Positions 53,714-62,086 of a stretch of 64,000 nucleotides of DNA are shown here, in pieces; the first letter of the stretch is position 1, and the number at the start of each line of letters is the position of its first letter. Made by a program: the position numbers and the translations under genes. The DNA is from Pedobacter insulae (lineage in GTDB: Bacteria > Bacteroidota > Bacteroidia > Sphingobacteriales > Sphingobacteriaceae). The notes under the pieces are model-generated. The model saw nothing but the letters and a program-made list of their open reading frames with translations, was not told where the DNA came from and did no database searches. The stretch is taken from contig NZ_FOPP01000001.1 in assembly GCF_900113525.1 (NCBI RefSeq), positions 124,001-188,000 of the forward strand, written 5' to 3'.

Positions 53714-54331
53714 ATGCCTAGAGTAAAAGTTCCAAGAAAGAGTACGGCAGTAGATATGACTGCGATGTGTGATGTCGCCTTCTTGTTGTTAACTTTCTTT
53801 ATTTTAACGGCAACTTCTCGTCAACCAGATCCGTTGGAAGTTAAAATTCCATCGTCTACGGTTCAGTTTAAAGTGCCAGATAAGGATTTAACAATTTTAA
53901 CAATTGGTAAGGGTAAGGTTTTCATCGAGATCATTGGTCAAGATGTTAAAAAATTAACCCTTCAAAAAATGGCTACGGAATATAGCATCTCATTCACTCC
54001 AGAACAGATCAAACGTTTTGCGGTAATCTCGTCTTTCGGAGTTCCACTTAATCAGTTAGGTACCTACATTAACATGAACGGTGATCAGCGCGCTAAGTCT
54101 GGTGTAGAAACTGGTATTCCGACTGACTCAACCAGATCTGGTGAATTGTTCAAGTGGATTGAGCAGGCTCGCTACGCTACCGCGGAGTTACATCAAACGG
54201 AAATGCGTATAAGTATTAAAGGAGATGCTGAAGAAGAGTACCCAACAGTGAGAAAGATTGTTGATGTTCTTCAAAGGCAAAAAGTTAACAAGTTTAGTTT
54301 AATCACATCAGCGGAAGCTGCTGCTAAATAA
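53714..54331 (+). CDS. exbD: ExbD/TolR biopolymer transport protein (first copy)
   Basis: A 205-residue protein with one N-terminal transmembrane helix (MTAMCDVAFLLLTFFILTA) carrying the conserved proton-accepting Asp20, then a periplasmic ExbD domain. The first half includes DPLEVKIPSSTVQFKVPDKDLTILTIGKGKVF. It is longer than Proteobacterial ExbD (about 140) because of a periplasmic insert. It converts proton flow through ExbB into movement of TonB. A second ExbD gene follows after 6 bases. Confidence 0.93.
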   Translation: MPRVKVPRKSTAVDMTAMCDVAFLLLTFFILTATSRQPDPLEVKIPSSTVQFKVPDKDLTILTIGKGKVFIEIIGQDVKKLTLQKMATEYSISFTPEQIKRFAVISSFGVPLNQLGTYINMNGDQRAKSGVETGIPTDSTRSGELFKWIEQARYATAELHQTEMRISIKGDAEEEYPTVRKIVDVLQRQKVNKFSLITSAEAAAK

Positions 54332-54337
54332 AAGACA

Positions 54338-54883
54338 ATGGCAGAATTAGATACCTCCAGCGGGGGCGGCAAAGGCGGCAAAATAAGAACCAAGAAACAG
54401 TCTACACGAGTTGATTTAACAGCAATGGTAGATTTAGCGTTCTTATTGATTACCTTCTTTATGCTGACCACCTCGTTATCGAAACCATTGGCAATGGATA
54501 TTGCCAAGCCTGATAAGGATGAAAGGAATCCAGACAATAAACTTGAGGTTAAGCAATCTCAAACCATGACTATTTTATTGGTAAAAGGAAACCGAGTAGT
54601 GTGGTACATGGGTGAGGCTGGGAAATCCCAACCAACCATCGAGGGTTTTGCAGGGATTACGAAATCTTTGTTAGAAAACAAGAAGAAAGTTAAGGATGCG
54701 ACAGGTAAAGACATTATGGTTATCGTGAAGCCAACAGATGGTGCTACTTATAAGAACTTTGTTGATATAATGGATGAACTGAGCATCACCAAAACAAACC
54801 TCACTGCTCCGGCGGTGGATGATGATCCTAAAAACTTGATGGATAGCGAAATAGCATTCATGAAGGAAAATGGACTTTTATAA
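54338..54883 (+). CDS. exbD: ExbD/TolR biopolymer transport protein (second copy)
   Basis: A 181-residue protein. A Gly/Lys-rich cytosolic tail is followed by the transmembrane helix VDLTAMVDLAFLLITFFMLTTSL with the conserved Asp32, and a periplasmic domain containing TMTILLVKGNRVVWYMGEAGK. It differs from the first copy in its periplasmic part. Paired unequal ExbD proteins are common in Bacteroidetes TonB operons and may form a heterodimer in the ExbB pore. Confidence 0.93.
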   Translation: MAELDTSSGGGKGGKIRTKKQSTRVDLTAMVDLAFLLITFFMLTTSLSKPLAMDIAKPDKDERNPDNKLEVKQSQTMTILLVKGNRVVWYMGEAGKSQPTIEGFAGITKSLLENKKKVKDATGKDIMVIVKPTDGATYKNFVDIMDELSITKTNLTAPAVDDDPKNLMDSEIAFMKENGLL

Positions 54884-54912
54884 ATAATTAACAACATTTA
54901 AAATATTAAGCA

Positions 54913-55737
54913 ATGTTTGGATCTAAGATAGATTTATTGAAAAAGGAATGGCTTGATGTTGTATTTGCCAAAAAGAACAAGAATTACGGTGCTTATCAGC
55001 TTCGTCAAACTAGTGCGGCAAATACCACTAAATCATTACTTATTGCATCTGCTGTATTTATCCTGCTTTTCATGGCGCCGAAAATATACGCTTTGATTGC
55101 TGGGATGGTACCAGAACCTCCTCCTTTAAAGGAAACAGAGGTTATTATGCAAGCACCGCCACCAATTGATGAAAAAGTAGTGCCACCACCTCCAGTAGAG
55201 CCGCCACCTCCTAAACAGGATCAGGTTAAGTTTCCTCCTCCAATTGTGAAGCCGGATGAGCAGGTACGTGACGAAGAGCCTCCTAAAGCAGAGGACCTGA
55301 AGGTTGCAGACCCGGGGCAAAAAACGATTGAGGGTGATCCAAATGCAGAGATTGTACAGATTGCGCCAGTGGGAGAAGGACCAAAACAAGCGGTTGTTGT
55401 AGAGGATAATACCATCTATAGCCACGTAAGTATGGAAAACCCACCAACCTATCCAGGAGGTATCCAAAAGTTCTATGACTGGTTGTCGAATACAATTAAA
55501 TATCCTGCAATGGCTAGTGAGAACAATATCCAAGGAACAGTGTATGTTTCGTTTACGATTGAGAAAGACGGCACTTTGACCGATGTTAAAGTAGACGGTC
55601 GTAAGTTGGGATATGGTTTAGATGAAGAAGCTACGCGTGTATTGAGATTGAGTAGGCGTTGGAATCCAGGTATGCAAAATAGTAAACCTGTAAGGGTAAA
55701 ATATAATATCCCGGTTAAATTTTCAATGCCACAATAA
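54913..55737 (+). CDS. tonB: TonB energy transducer
   Basis: A 274-residue protein. The N-terminus (FAKKNKNYGAYQLRQ) is the cytosolic segment typical of Bacteroidetes TonB, followed by a transmembrane helix (about 43-65, LLIASAVFILLFMAPKIYALIAG), a Pro-rich spacer (about 67-118) and the TonB C-terminal domain (about 195-272, YPAMASENNIQGTVYVSFTIEKDGTL to VKYNIPVKFSM). It couples the ExbBD motor to outer-membrane TonB-dependent transporters, including the three SusC proteins in this window. Confidence 0.95.
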   Translation: MFGSKIDLLKKEWLDVVFAKKNKNYGAYQLRQTSAANTTKSLLIASAVFILLFMAPKIYALIAGMVPEPPPLKETEVIMQAPPPIDEKVVPPPPVEPPPPKQDQVKFPPPIVKPDEQVRDEEPPKAEDLKVADPGQKTIEGDPNAEIVQIAPVGEGPKQAVVVEDNTIYSHVSMENPPTYPGGIQKFYDWLSNTIKYPAMASENNIQGTVYVSFTIEKDGTLTDVKVDGRKLGYGLDEEATRVLRLSRRWNPGMQNSKPVRVKYNIPVKFSMPQ

Positions 55738-55739
55738 GG

Positions 55740-55976
55740 ATGTTTAATTTAAATTTTTTTAAACAGAAATCGCCTCAACAGCGATTTCTGTTTATTTTGG
55801 GGCTTACCATGTTGTTGATGTATTTTGCGATTGGTGTAGTACTTATTTTTACAAATATATTGTCGTTAGACCCAGACAAATTTCCAAAACAATATCAAAT
55901 TGCGTTTGGCGTTGTTTTGATAGTGTACGGAGCCATTAGGTTCGCTAGGCTAATTAACCAGAAAGATTCAGATTAA
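55740..55976 (+). CDS. Small two-helix membrane protein
   Basis: A 78-residue protein with two membrane helices (FLFILGLTMLLMYFAIGVVLIFTNIL and YQIAFGVVLIVYGAIRFARLI). It is preceded by an AAGG close to the ATG and sits 2 bases after the tonB stop and directly before the PstS-like gene (adjacent codons). The spacing implies translational coupling. I recognise no family; co-location with the TonB motor is the only functional clue. Confidence 0.65.
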   Translation: MFNLNFFKQKSPQQRFLFILGLTMLLMYFAIGVVLIFTNILSLDPDKFPKQYQIAFGVVLIVYGAIRFARLINQKDSD

Positions 55977-56870
55977 ATGAAATACTTAAGTTTAGTATTG
56001 GTGTTATTTGCCTTTCTTTCATGTAATCGTGGTAAAAAAGCAAACTCAGTCCCTGAAAGCAGAACTTCAGGTGAAACTACCATTTTGGTTGATGAGTCCT
56101 TTTCCCGAGTACTAGATGATCAAATTGAAGTATTTAGTGATGATTACCCAGAAGCTAAAGTAAAGACTATCTTGGGCAACGAAGCGGAAATTTTGCCGAA
56201 ATTTTTAAATGGGGAAGAAAGAATGATTATTCTTTCTCGCATGCTTAAGCCTAGCGAGGAATATTATTATAAGCAGAAGCAAATCGCAATTTTTACTGAT
56301 CGATTTGCAATTGACGGGATCGCATTAATTACACACAAGGATAATGCAGATAGTGTGATTACCGCACAAGAAGTATTTGATGTTTTAAAAGGAACAAATA
56401 ATACAAAGAAACTTGTTTTTGATAATGCCAAATCAAGTACTATGAGATATTTTATAGATTCGGCCAAGATTACCAGTTTGCCAAAATCTGGTGTGTATAC
56501 ATTGAACAATAATAACGAAGTGATTAAGTATGTTGCCGAACATAAGGATTATATTGGAGTGGTTGGTATTAATTGGTTGCTGGAAAATAACGGTGACATT
56601 TTGACGCATTTGGCGCAAATTAAGATCATGGGTGTCAAAGGGTTGCAAGGAAAAAAAGGAGCCGATAATTTTTATAAACCCACCCAGGGTAACCTAATTA
56701 ATGGGATTTACCCTTTTTTAAGAAATATTTATATTATAAATTGCGAGGGTAAAAATGGTTTAGGCACAGGATTTGCAAATTGGTTAAGTAGTCCGAGGGG
56801 ACAGTTAATCGTACTTAAATCTGGACTAGGTCCACATAAAATGATTTCAAGAGATTTTAATATTAAATAA
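55977..56870 (+). CDS. PstS-like substrate-binding lipoprotein
   Basis: A 297-residue lipoprotein (lipobox FLSC, Cys 16). The sequence fits the PBP-like phosphate-binding fold: GETTILVDESFSRVLDDQIEVFSDDYPEAKV, AIDGIALITHKDNAD, KLVFDNAKSSTMRYFIDSAKI and GVVGINWL. Despite the similarity no ABC permease genes are near. In Bacteroidetes such genes commonly travel with exbB-exbD-tonB, so it may sense or deliver a ligand for that system rather than take up phosphate. It is directly coupled to the preceding gene. Confidence 0.8.
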   Translation: MKYLSLVLVLFAFLSCNRGKKANSVPESRTSGETTILVDESFSRVLDDQIEVFSDDYPEAKVKTILGNEAEILPKFLNGEERMIILSRMLKPSEEYYYKQKQIAIFTDRFAIDGIALITHKDNADSVITAQEVFDVLKGTNNTKKLVFDNAKSSTMRYFIDSAKITSLPKSGVYTLNNNNEVIKYVAEHKDYIGVVGINWLLENNGDILTHLAQIKIMGVKGLQGKKGADNFYKPTQGNLINGIYPFLRNIYIINCEGKNGLGTGFANWLSSPRGQLIVLKSGLGPHKMISRDFNIK

Positions 56871-57036
56871 AAAGTATTATATTTAAACTAAGGAAATAGT
56901 TTTGCTGTTAAAGAACCATAAATTAACACTAAAGTACAGCAAAAGGATTTCAATTTAAAACAAATGATGACGTTGTATAATCGAGAGCAAATAATTCTTG
57001 ATAGTATCGTAATCATTAAACAAAAACGAGAAAACG

Positions 57037-58752
57037 ATGAAAATGATTAAGAAAACATTAGCCTTTACAGTAGGCTTAGTAATGATGGGAGGGGCTGCTT
57101 CATTTGCGCAGAGTTTGGCGGATGCAAAGAAGGCTATAGATGCAGAGCAATACCAAAAAGCTACATCTATGCTTAAAACTTTGGTGAATTCAGACCCGAA
57201 AGAAGGTGATGTATACTTTAATTTAGGGAATGTATACTTGATTAATGAAGAGGTAGACTCTGCAAAAGCAATTTTTTCGAAAGGTACAACAGCAGATCCA
57301 AAAAATGCGTTAAACTACGTTGGTTTAGGTCATGCAGATTTATATACTGGAAATGCTGCGGGCGCTAAAGCTAATTTTGATAAGGCGATTGACCTAGGTA
57401 AAAAGGATTATGCTACTTACATGTATATCGGAAGAGCGTATTTCGAGCAACCAAAGCCTGACTATGCAGCTGCTTTACCAAACTTGCAAAAAGCAGATGA
57501 ATTAGATTCGAAAGATAAGTATCCTGAGGTTTTTATTGCCTTGGGTGATTATTATGCAAATCAAAAGCAAAACGGACCTGCTTACCAGAAGTATTTGTTA
57601 GCTACTGATATTGACCCAAATATTAAACGTGTGAAAGTTCAAATTGGGAGAATGTTTAACATGGCAGATGGTTATGCAGAAGCAGAAGCTAAAGTAAACG
57701 AGGTAATTGCTGCGGATCCTAACTATGGACCAGCATATCGCGAATTAGCTGAAATTCAAAACAGATGGTCGTTCCGTGATCCAGCAGTTTCAAAAGCGAA
57801 ACGCGAAGAATCATTAAAGAATTACAAAAAGTATCTGGATTTAACTGATAGATCTTTTGAGTCAAGATACCGTTATGCACAGTTCTTGCTATACGCAGAG
57901 GATTGGCCTACATTAGCAACAGAGGTGGCGACGCTAAAAACAGATCCTAATAACCCTAAGAACTTTATTTTAGATCGTTTAAGAGGTTATTCTGCAGTTC
58001 AGAATAAAAACTATGAGCAAGGCGTTCAAAATTTAAAGAAGTTATTTGTAAATGCGCAAGATACAGCTCGTATTTTACCAGGAGACTATATGCAGTTAGG
58101 TAACGCCTATTTAGGTGTGGGCAACGATAGCTTAGCGCTGATGAATTTAACCAAAGCAGTAAAGCTTGATTCTACGAAAGCTGATGCATTGGCAGATCTA
58201 GGTAAAAAGCTATTTGATGATAAGAAATATGCAAAAGCAGCGGAGGCCTATAAAAGAAGTATTGATCTTAACTCTGCAAATGTAAACATTGCGAATAATT
58301 ACTATTTTTTAGGTTACTCTAGTTATTTTGCTTACGCTGAAGAACTTAAGTCTGGTGTAACACCAAATAAAAATTTATTAATTGAAGCCGATAGTGCTTT
58401 CTCAAAAGTTAACCAATTGGCTCCAGGTCATGATATTGAAGCTGCTTACTTATATAGAGGCCGCATTGGTAAAATATTGGATAATCCAGAAACGCCTGCC
58501 GGGCTTGCTGTTCCACACCTTTTAAAATATATAGAAGTATTAACGGTGCTTAGACCAGAAAAAGCTACTGTTCCTACTAATATTAAGAACTTAATAGACA
58601 CTTATAACTATTTGGGTTCTTATTATTCTGCAAGTGATAAAGAAAAAGCTAAAGAATATTTAAATAAAACTTTAGCCCTCGATCCACAGAATGCGTATGC
58701 TACTTCCTCATTGAAGATTTTGAATACTCCTTCACCTAGTCCGAAGAAGTAG
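57037..58752 (+). CDS. TPR-repeat periplasmic protein
   Basis: A 571-residue protein with a signal peptide (TLAFTVGLVMMGGAASFAQ). At least eight tetratricopeptide units follow, for example GDVYFNLGNVYLINEEVDSAKAIFSKGTTADPKN (about 45-80), GNAYLGVGNDSLALMNLTKAVKLDSTKADAL and AKAAEAYKRSIDLNS. The C-terminus is Pro/Ser-rich. It lies 166 bases after the PstS-like gene and ends the cluster with a terminator. TPR proteins scaffold complexes; a link to the TonB system is inferred from position. Confidence 0.85.
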   Translation: MKMIKKTLAFTVGLVMMGGAASFAQSLADAKKAIDAEQYQKATSMLKTLVNSDPKEGDVYFNLGNVYLINEEVDSAKAIFSKGTTADPKNALNYVGLGHADLYTGNAAGAKANFDKAIDLGKKDYATYMYIGRAYFEQPKPDYAAALPNLQKADELDSKDKYPEVFIALGDYYANQKQNGPAYQKYLLATDIDPNIKRVKVQIGRMFNMADGYAEAEAKVNEVIAADPNYGPAYRELAEIQNRWSFRDPAVSKAKREESLKNYKKYLDLTDRSFESRYRYAQFLLYAEDWPTLATEVATLKTDPNNPKNFILDRLRGYSAVQNKNYEQGVQNLKKLFVNAQDTARILPGDYMQLGNAYLGVGNDSLALMNLTKAVKLDSTKADALADLGKKLFDDKKYAKAAEAYKRSIDLNSANVNIANNYYFLGYSSYFAYAEELKSGVTPNKNLLIEADSAFSKVNQLAPGHDIEAAYLYRGRIGKILDNPETPAGLAVPHLLKYIEVLTVLRPEKATVPTNIKNLIDTYNYLGSYYSASDKEKAKEYLNKTLALDPQNAYATSSLKILNTPSPSPKK

Positions 58753-58780
58753 TCGGTAAGCAATAGTATTTAGCTAAAAT

Positions 58781-58811
58781 AAAAAGGCAGGGTTTGTAAT
58801 CCTGCCTTTTT
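58781..58811 (+). terminator. Terminator of the TonB-cluster, overlapping the nuo promoter
   Basis: AAAAAGGCAGG (58781-58791) pairs perfectly with CCTGCCTTTTT (58801-58811) around the loop GTTTGTAAT. The loop contains the -33 TTTG of the nuo promoter. Confidence 0.93.
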
Positions 58812-58823
58812 ATTTTAATTTTG
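58793..58823 (+). promoter_or_regulatory. Promoter of the nuo operon
   Basis: TTTG (58793-58796), 19 bases, then TAATTTTG (58816-58823). It matches the Bacteroidetes consensus exactly. The nuoA ATG is at 58840, giving a leader of about 10 bases. Confidence 0.82.
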
Positions 58824-58839
58824 CCTAAAATTATTAAAA

Positions 58840-59211
58840 ATGGAAACCCAAAGCACAGCACAAGATTTTTTACCTATTCTGTTCCAGGTAATCGTAGCAT
58901 TAGGATTTGTAGTGGTTACTTTATTTGCAACTCACTTTTTGGGGCCAAAGCGTAAAACAAACGATAAACTTTCTACCTTCGAAGCTGGGATAAAAGTTGT
59001 AGGTAATGCTCGTCAGCCTTTTTCTATTAAGTACTTTTTAGTCGCTATTTTATTTGTTCTTTTCGATGTGGAGGTGATTTTCATGTATCCTTGGGCAGTT
59101 AATTTTAGAGAGCTTGGCTGGAACGGTATAATCGAAATGTTTATTTTTATGGGAACCCTGTTGCTAGGTTTCATTTATATTTTGAAAAAGAAGGCGTTAG
59201 ACTGGAATTAA
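58840..59211 (+). CDS. nuoA: NADH:quinone oxidoreductase subunit A
   Basis: A 123-residue membrane subunit with three helices (PILFQVIVALGFVVVTLFATHFLGP, then IKYFLVAILFVLFDVEVIFMYPWAV, then IEMFIFMGTLLLGFIYILKK). The family signature, KLSTFEAGIKVVGNARQPFSIKYFLVAILFVLFDVEVIFMYPWA, is present. It anchors the quinone-binding junction of complex I. First gene of the operon, with its own promoter. Confidence 0.95.
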   Translation: METQSTAQDFLPILFQVIVALGFVVVTLFATHFLGPKRKTNDKLSTFEAGIKVVGNARQPFSIKYFLVAILFVLFDVEVIFMYPWAVNFRELGWNGIIEMFIFMGTLLLGFIYILKKKALDWN

Positions 59212-59317
59212 TTATTTAGATTAATTCTAAATGCCAATCCTGTCATCAATTACTTTTAAAAAGTCGTAAATTTGCTGCTTATTCTGTATTAGGAATAAGC
59301 ATTTTTTGTTTACAAAC

Positions 59318-59860
59318 ATGAGTGAAATTAATATAGTTGATGCGCCTCCGGGCATAGAAGGCTCAGGCTTTTTTGCCACCAATCTGGATAAGGTTATCGG
59401 TTTGGCTCGTTCACATTCATTATGGCCCTTGCCATTTGCAACTTCTTGCTGCGGTATTGAGTTTATGGCAACCATGGGGTCGCATTACGATTTTGGTCGT
59501 TTTGGTGCAGAGAGATTAAGTTTTTCACCTCGTCAGGCCGATCTTTTAATGGTGATGGGTACAATTGCTAAAAAGATGGGGCCAGTGTTAAAGCAGGTTT
59601 ATTTGCAGATGGCTGAGCCTCGCTGGGTAATTGCGGTAGGAGCCTGTGCCTCTAGTGGAGGTATTTTCGATACTTACTCCGTACTACAAGGCATTGACGA
59701 AATTATACCAGTTGATGTATACGTTCCTGGTTGTCCACCACGCCCAGAAGCCATTTTAGATGGTTTTGGAAAAATACAGGAACTAGTGAAGAATGAATCA
59801 GGAAGAAGAAGATATTCTGATCAATACAAAAAAATGTTAGCATCATACGGAATAGAATAA
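59318..59860 (+). CDS. nuoB: NADH:quinone oxidoreductase subunit B
   Basis: A 180-residue subunit carrying the N2 [4Fe-4S] cluster nearest the quinone. Ligands: tandem cysteines in TSCCGIEFMA, GACASSGGIFD and VPGCPPRPEAIL. The ATG at 59318 (MSEINIVDAPPG) is preferred over a TTG 12 bases upstream. A TAAATTTG at about 59267 lies in the 106-base gap after nuoA, so an internal promoter is possible but lacks a -33 match. The stop overlaps the nuoC start by one base. Confidence 0.96.
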   Translation: MSEINIVDAPPGIEGSGFFATNLDKVIGLARSHSLWPLPFATSCCGIEFMATMGSHYDFGRFGAERLSFSPRQADLLMVMGTIAKKMGPVLKQVYLQMAEPRWVIAVGACASSGGIFDTYSVLQGIDEIIPVDVYVPGCPPRPEAILDGFGKIQELVKNESGRRRYSDQYKKMLASYGIE

Positions 59861-60360
59861 TGGCTAAAGCAACAAATACAGAAATCATTGATTTGCTTGG
59901 CGAGAGATTTGGCGAGCAGTTATTTGATGTAACAGAGCCTTATGGTTTGCTTACTTTCTCTACCACGAAGGATAAATTAATAACTGTTTTATCTTTTTTG
60001 AAGGAAAATGGTAAGTTCAACTTTAATTTTTTGACCGATTTAACTGCGGTTCATTATCCAGAGACAAACCAAATCGCAGTAGTATACCATTTGCATAGTA
60101 TGGTAAGTGGTATTAGAGTTAGGTTGAAGGTATTTCTTCACGAAAATGATCCTACTATTGCCACAGCATCTACCTTATGGAATTCCGCAAACTGGATGGA
60201 GAGAGAGACCTATGACTTTTTTGGGGTTAGATTTGAAGGCCATCCTGATTTAAGAAGAATTTTAAACATGGACGATTTAGGTGTGTTTCCTATGCTTAAA
60301 CAATATCCTTTGGAAGATCCAAATAGAGTAGATAAAAAAGATGAGTACTTTGGTAGATAA
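59860..60360 (+). CDS. nuoC: NADH:quinone oxidoreductase subunit C
   Basis: A 166-residue 30-kDa subunit of the peripheral arm. The signature ERETYDFFGVRFEGHPDLRRILN and DDLGVFPMLKQYPLEDP are characteristic. It is not fused to NuoD, unlike in E. coli. It overlaps nuoB by one base (ATG at 59860 in TAATGG) and is followed 6 bases later by nuoD. Confidence 0.95.
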   Translation: MAKATNTEIIDLLGERFGEQLFDVTEPYGLLTFSTTKDKLITVLSFLKENGKFNFNFLTDLTAVHYPETNQIAVVYHLHSMVSGIRVRLKVFLHENDPTIATASTLWNSANWMERETYDFFGVRFEGHPDLRRILNMDDLGVFPMLKQYPLEDPNRVDKKDEYFGR

Positions 60361-60366
60361 GCACAA

Positions 60367-61581
60367 ATGAAACACAATCAGCCAATATATACAGATAACG
60401 ATCCTCAGAATGAGTTGGTAACCTTAAATTTAGGTCCGACCCACCCTGCTACACACGGTGTTTTTCAAAATGTGTTACAGCTTGACGGGGAGCGTATTGT
60501 AAGTGGTGTGTCTACCATTGGATACATTCACCGTGCTTTTGAAAAAATTGCAGAACATCGCCCTTTTTATCAAATCACGCCCTTAACCGACCGTTTAAAC
60601 TATTGTTCATCACCTATTAATAATATGGGATGGCATATGACGGTTGAAAAGCTATTGAATATCCAAATCCCTAAACGTGTTGATTATCTGCGGGTAATTA
60701 TTATGGAGTTGGCAAGGATATCAGATCATATTATTTGCAATACGATTATAGCTCAGGATACAGGGGCAACTACCACTTTCCTTTATTTGTTCCAGTTTAG
60801 AGAGCATATTTACGAAATCTATGAAGAAGTTTGCGGAGCGCGCTTAACCACTAACGTAGGTCGTATTGGAGGTTTGGAAAGAGATTTTAATGAGATCGCT
60901 TTCGCTAAGATTAATAAATTCTTAAAAGAGTTTCCAATTGCATTAAGAGAGTTCGAAAGCTTATTAAATCGTAATCGTATTTTTATTGATCGTACAGCTG
61001 GTGTTGCTGAAGTGACCCAAGAAACTGCGTTGAGTTTTGGCTGGACTGGCCCTTTGTTACGCGCAACTGGTGTAGATTATGATGTACGTGTAAGTGAACC
61101 TTATTCTTCTTATCAGGATTTTGATTTTGAAATCCCTGTAGGTACCAGTGGGGATATTTATGATCGCTATCTAGTGCGTAATGAAGAAATGTGGCAAAGT
61201 GTGAGGATTATTGAACAGGCTATGGAGAAATTAAAATCAGAGCCTAAAGGTATTTTCCATGCAGACGTTCCCGAATTTTATTTACCAGGAAAAGAAGAGG
61301 TTTACAACAATATGGAAGCTTTGATCTATCACTTCAAAATTGTGATGGGAGAAATCGATGCTCCGAAAGCGGAAGTTTACCATGCTGTAGAAGGTGGTAA
61401 TGGAGAATTAGGCTTCTATTTGATAAATGATGGTGGTAGAACACCGTATCGTTTACATTTCAGACGTCCAAGTTTTATTAATTATTCGATGTTTGCCAAA
61501 ATGAGCGAGGGTATGCTATTATCAGATGCCATCATTAACATGAGTAGCATGAACATTATTGCAGGAGAATTAGATGCTTAA
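60367..61581 (+). CDS. nuoD: NADH:quinone oxidoreductase subunit D
   Basis: A 404-residue 49-kDa subunit that builds the quinone pocket with NuoB. Motifs: NLGPTHPATHGVFQNVLQLDGE, IGYIHRAFEKIAEHR, QITPLTDRLNYCSSPINN and RLHFRRPSFINY. The C-terminus is complete (NIIAGELDA). It overlaps the nuoE start by 8 bases, indicating translational coupling. Confidence 0.97.
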   Translation: MKHNQPIYTDNDPQNELVTLNLGPTHPATHGVFQNVLQLDGERIVSGVSTIGYIHRAFEKIAEHRPFYQITPLTDRLNYCSSPINNMGWHMTVEKLLNIQIPKRVDYLRVIIMELARISDHIICNTIIAQDTGATTTFLYLFQFREHIYEIYEEVCGARLTTNVGRIGGLERDFNEIAFAKINKFLKEFPIALREFESLLNRNRIFIDRTAGVAEVTQETALSFGWTGPLLRATGVDYDVRVSEPYSSYQDFDFEIPVGTSGDIYDRYLVRNEEMWQSVRIIEQAMEKLKSEPKGIFHADVPEFYLPGKEEVYNNMEALIYHFKIVMGEIDAPKAEVYHAVEGGNGELGFYLINDGGRTPYRLHFRRPSFINYSMFAKMSEGMLLSDAIINMSSMNIIAGELDA

Positions 61582-62086
61582 AGTAGAAGAACAACAACCT
61601 GTAGCATTTTCATCAACTTTGCTAGCTAGCTTTGATGAAATTGTAATGCGTTATCCAGTAGGGAAACAGAAGTCGGCACTATTGCCACTGTTACATTTGG
61701 TGCAAGCAGAATTTGGGTGGACCAGCGTTCCTGCAATGGATAAAGTTGCTGAATATTTAGCGATTGAACCAATTGAGGTTTATGAAGTAGCATCTTTTTA
61801 TAGCATGTACTTCTTACAACCGAAAGGAAAATATGTACTGGAAGTTTGCCGTACTGGGCCTTGCTGTTTAGTGGGTGCAGAAAAAATAATGAGTCATATT
61901 GAAGGCAAGTTGGGTGTTAAAGAGGGTGAAGTAACTGAAGATGGTTTGTTTAGTTGGAGGGGAGTTGAATGTTTAGCTGCTTGTGGATACGCACCTGTAC
62001 TCCAGATTGGTCCAGAATATACATTTTACGAAAATTTAACTGAGCAGTCAGTTGATGAATTGATAGACAATTTACGCAAGAAATAA
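61574..62086 (+). CDS. nuoE: NADH:quinone oxidoreductase subunit E
   Basis: A 170-residue 24-kDa subunit with a thioredoxin-like [2Fe-2S] cluster (N1a). Ligands are in CRTGPCCLVGAEKI and VECLAACGYAPV. The helical N-terminus contains PVGKQKSALLPLLHLVQAEFGW. It works with NuoF in the NADH dehydrogenase module. Its stop overlaps the nuoF ATG (TAATG at 62084-62088). Confidence 0.95.
   Translation: MLKVEEQQPVAFSSTLLASFDEIVMRYPVGKQKSALLPLLHLVQAEFGWTSVPAMDKVAEYLAIEPIEVYEVASFYSMYFLQPKGKYVLEVCRTGPCCLVGAEKIMSHIEGKLGVKEGEVTEDGLFSWRGVECLAACGYAPVLQIGPEYTFYENLTEQSVDELIDNLRKK

Noticed and set aside
55126..55533. Antisense open frame opposite tonB
   Set aside because: It is the complement of the Pro-rich tonB spacer and rich in Trp, Arg and Cys, as expected for a shadow frame.
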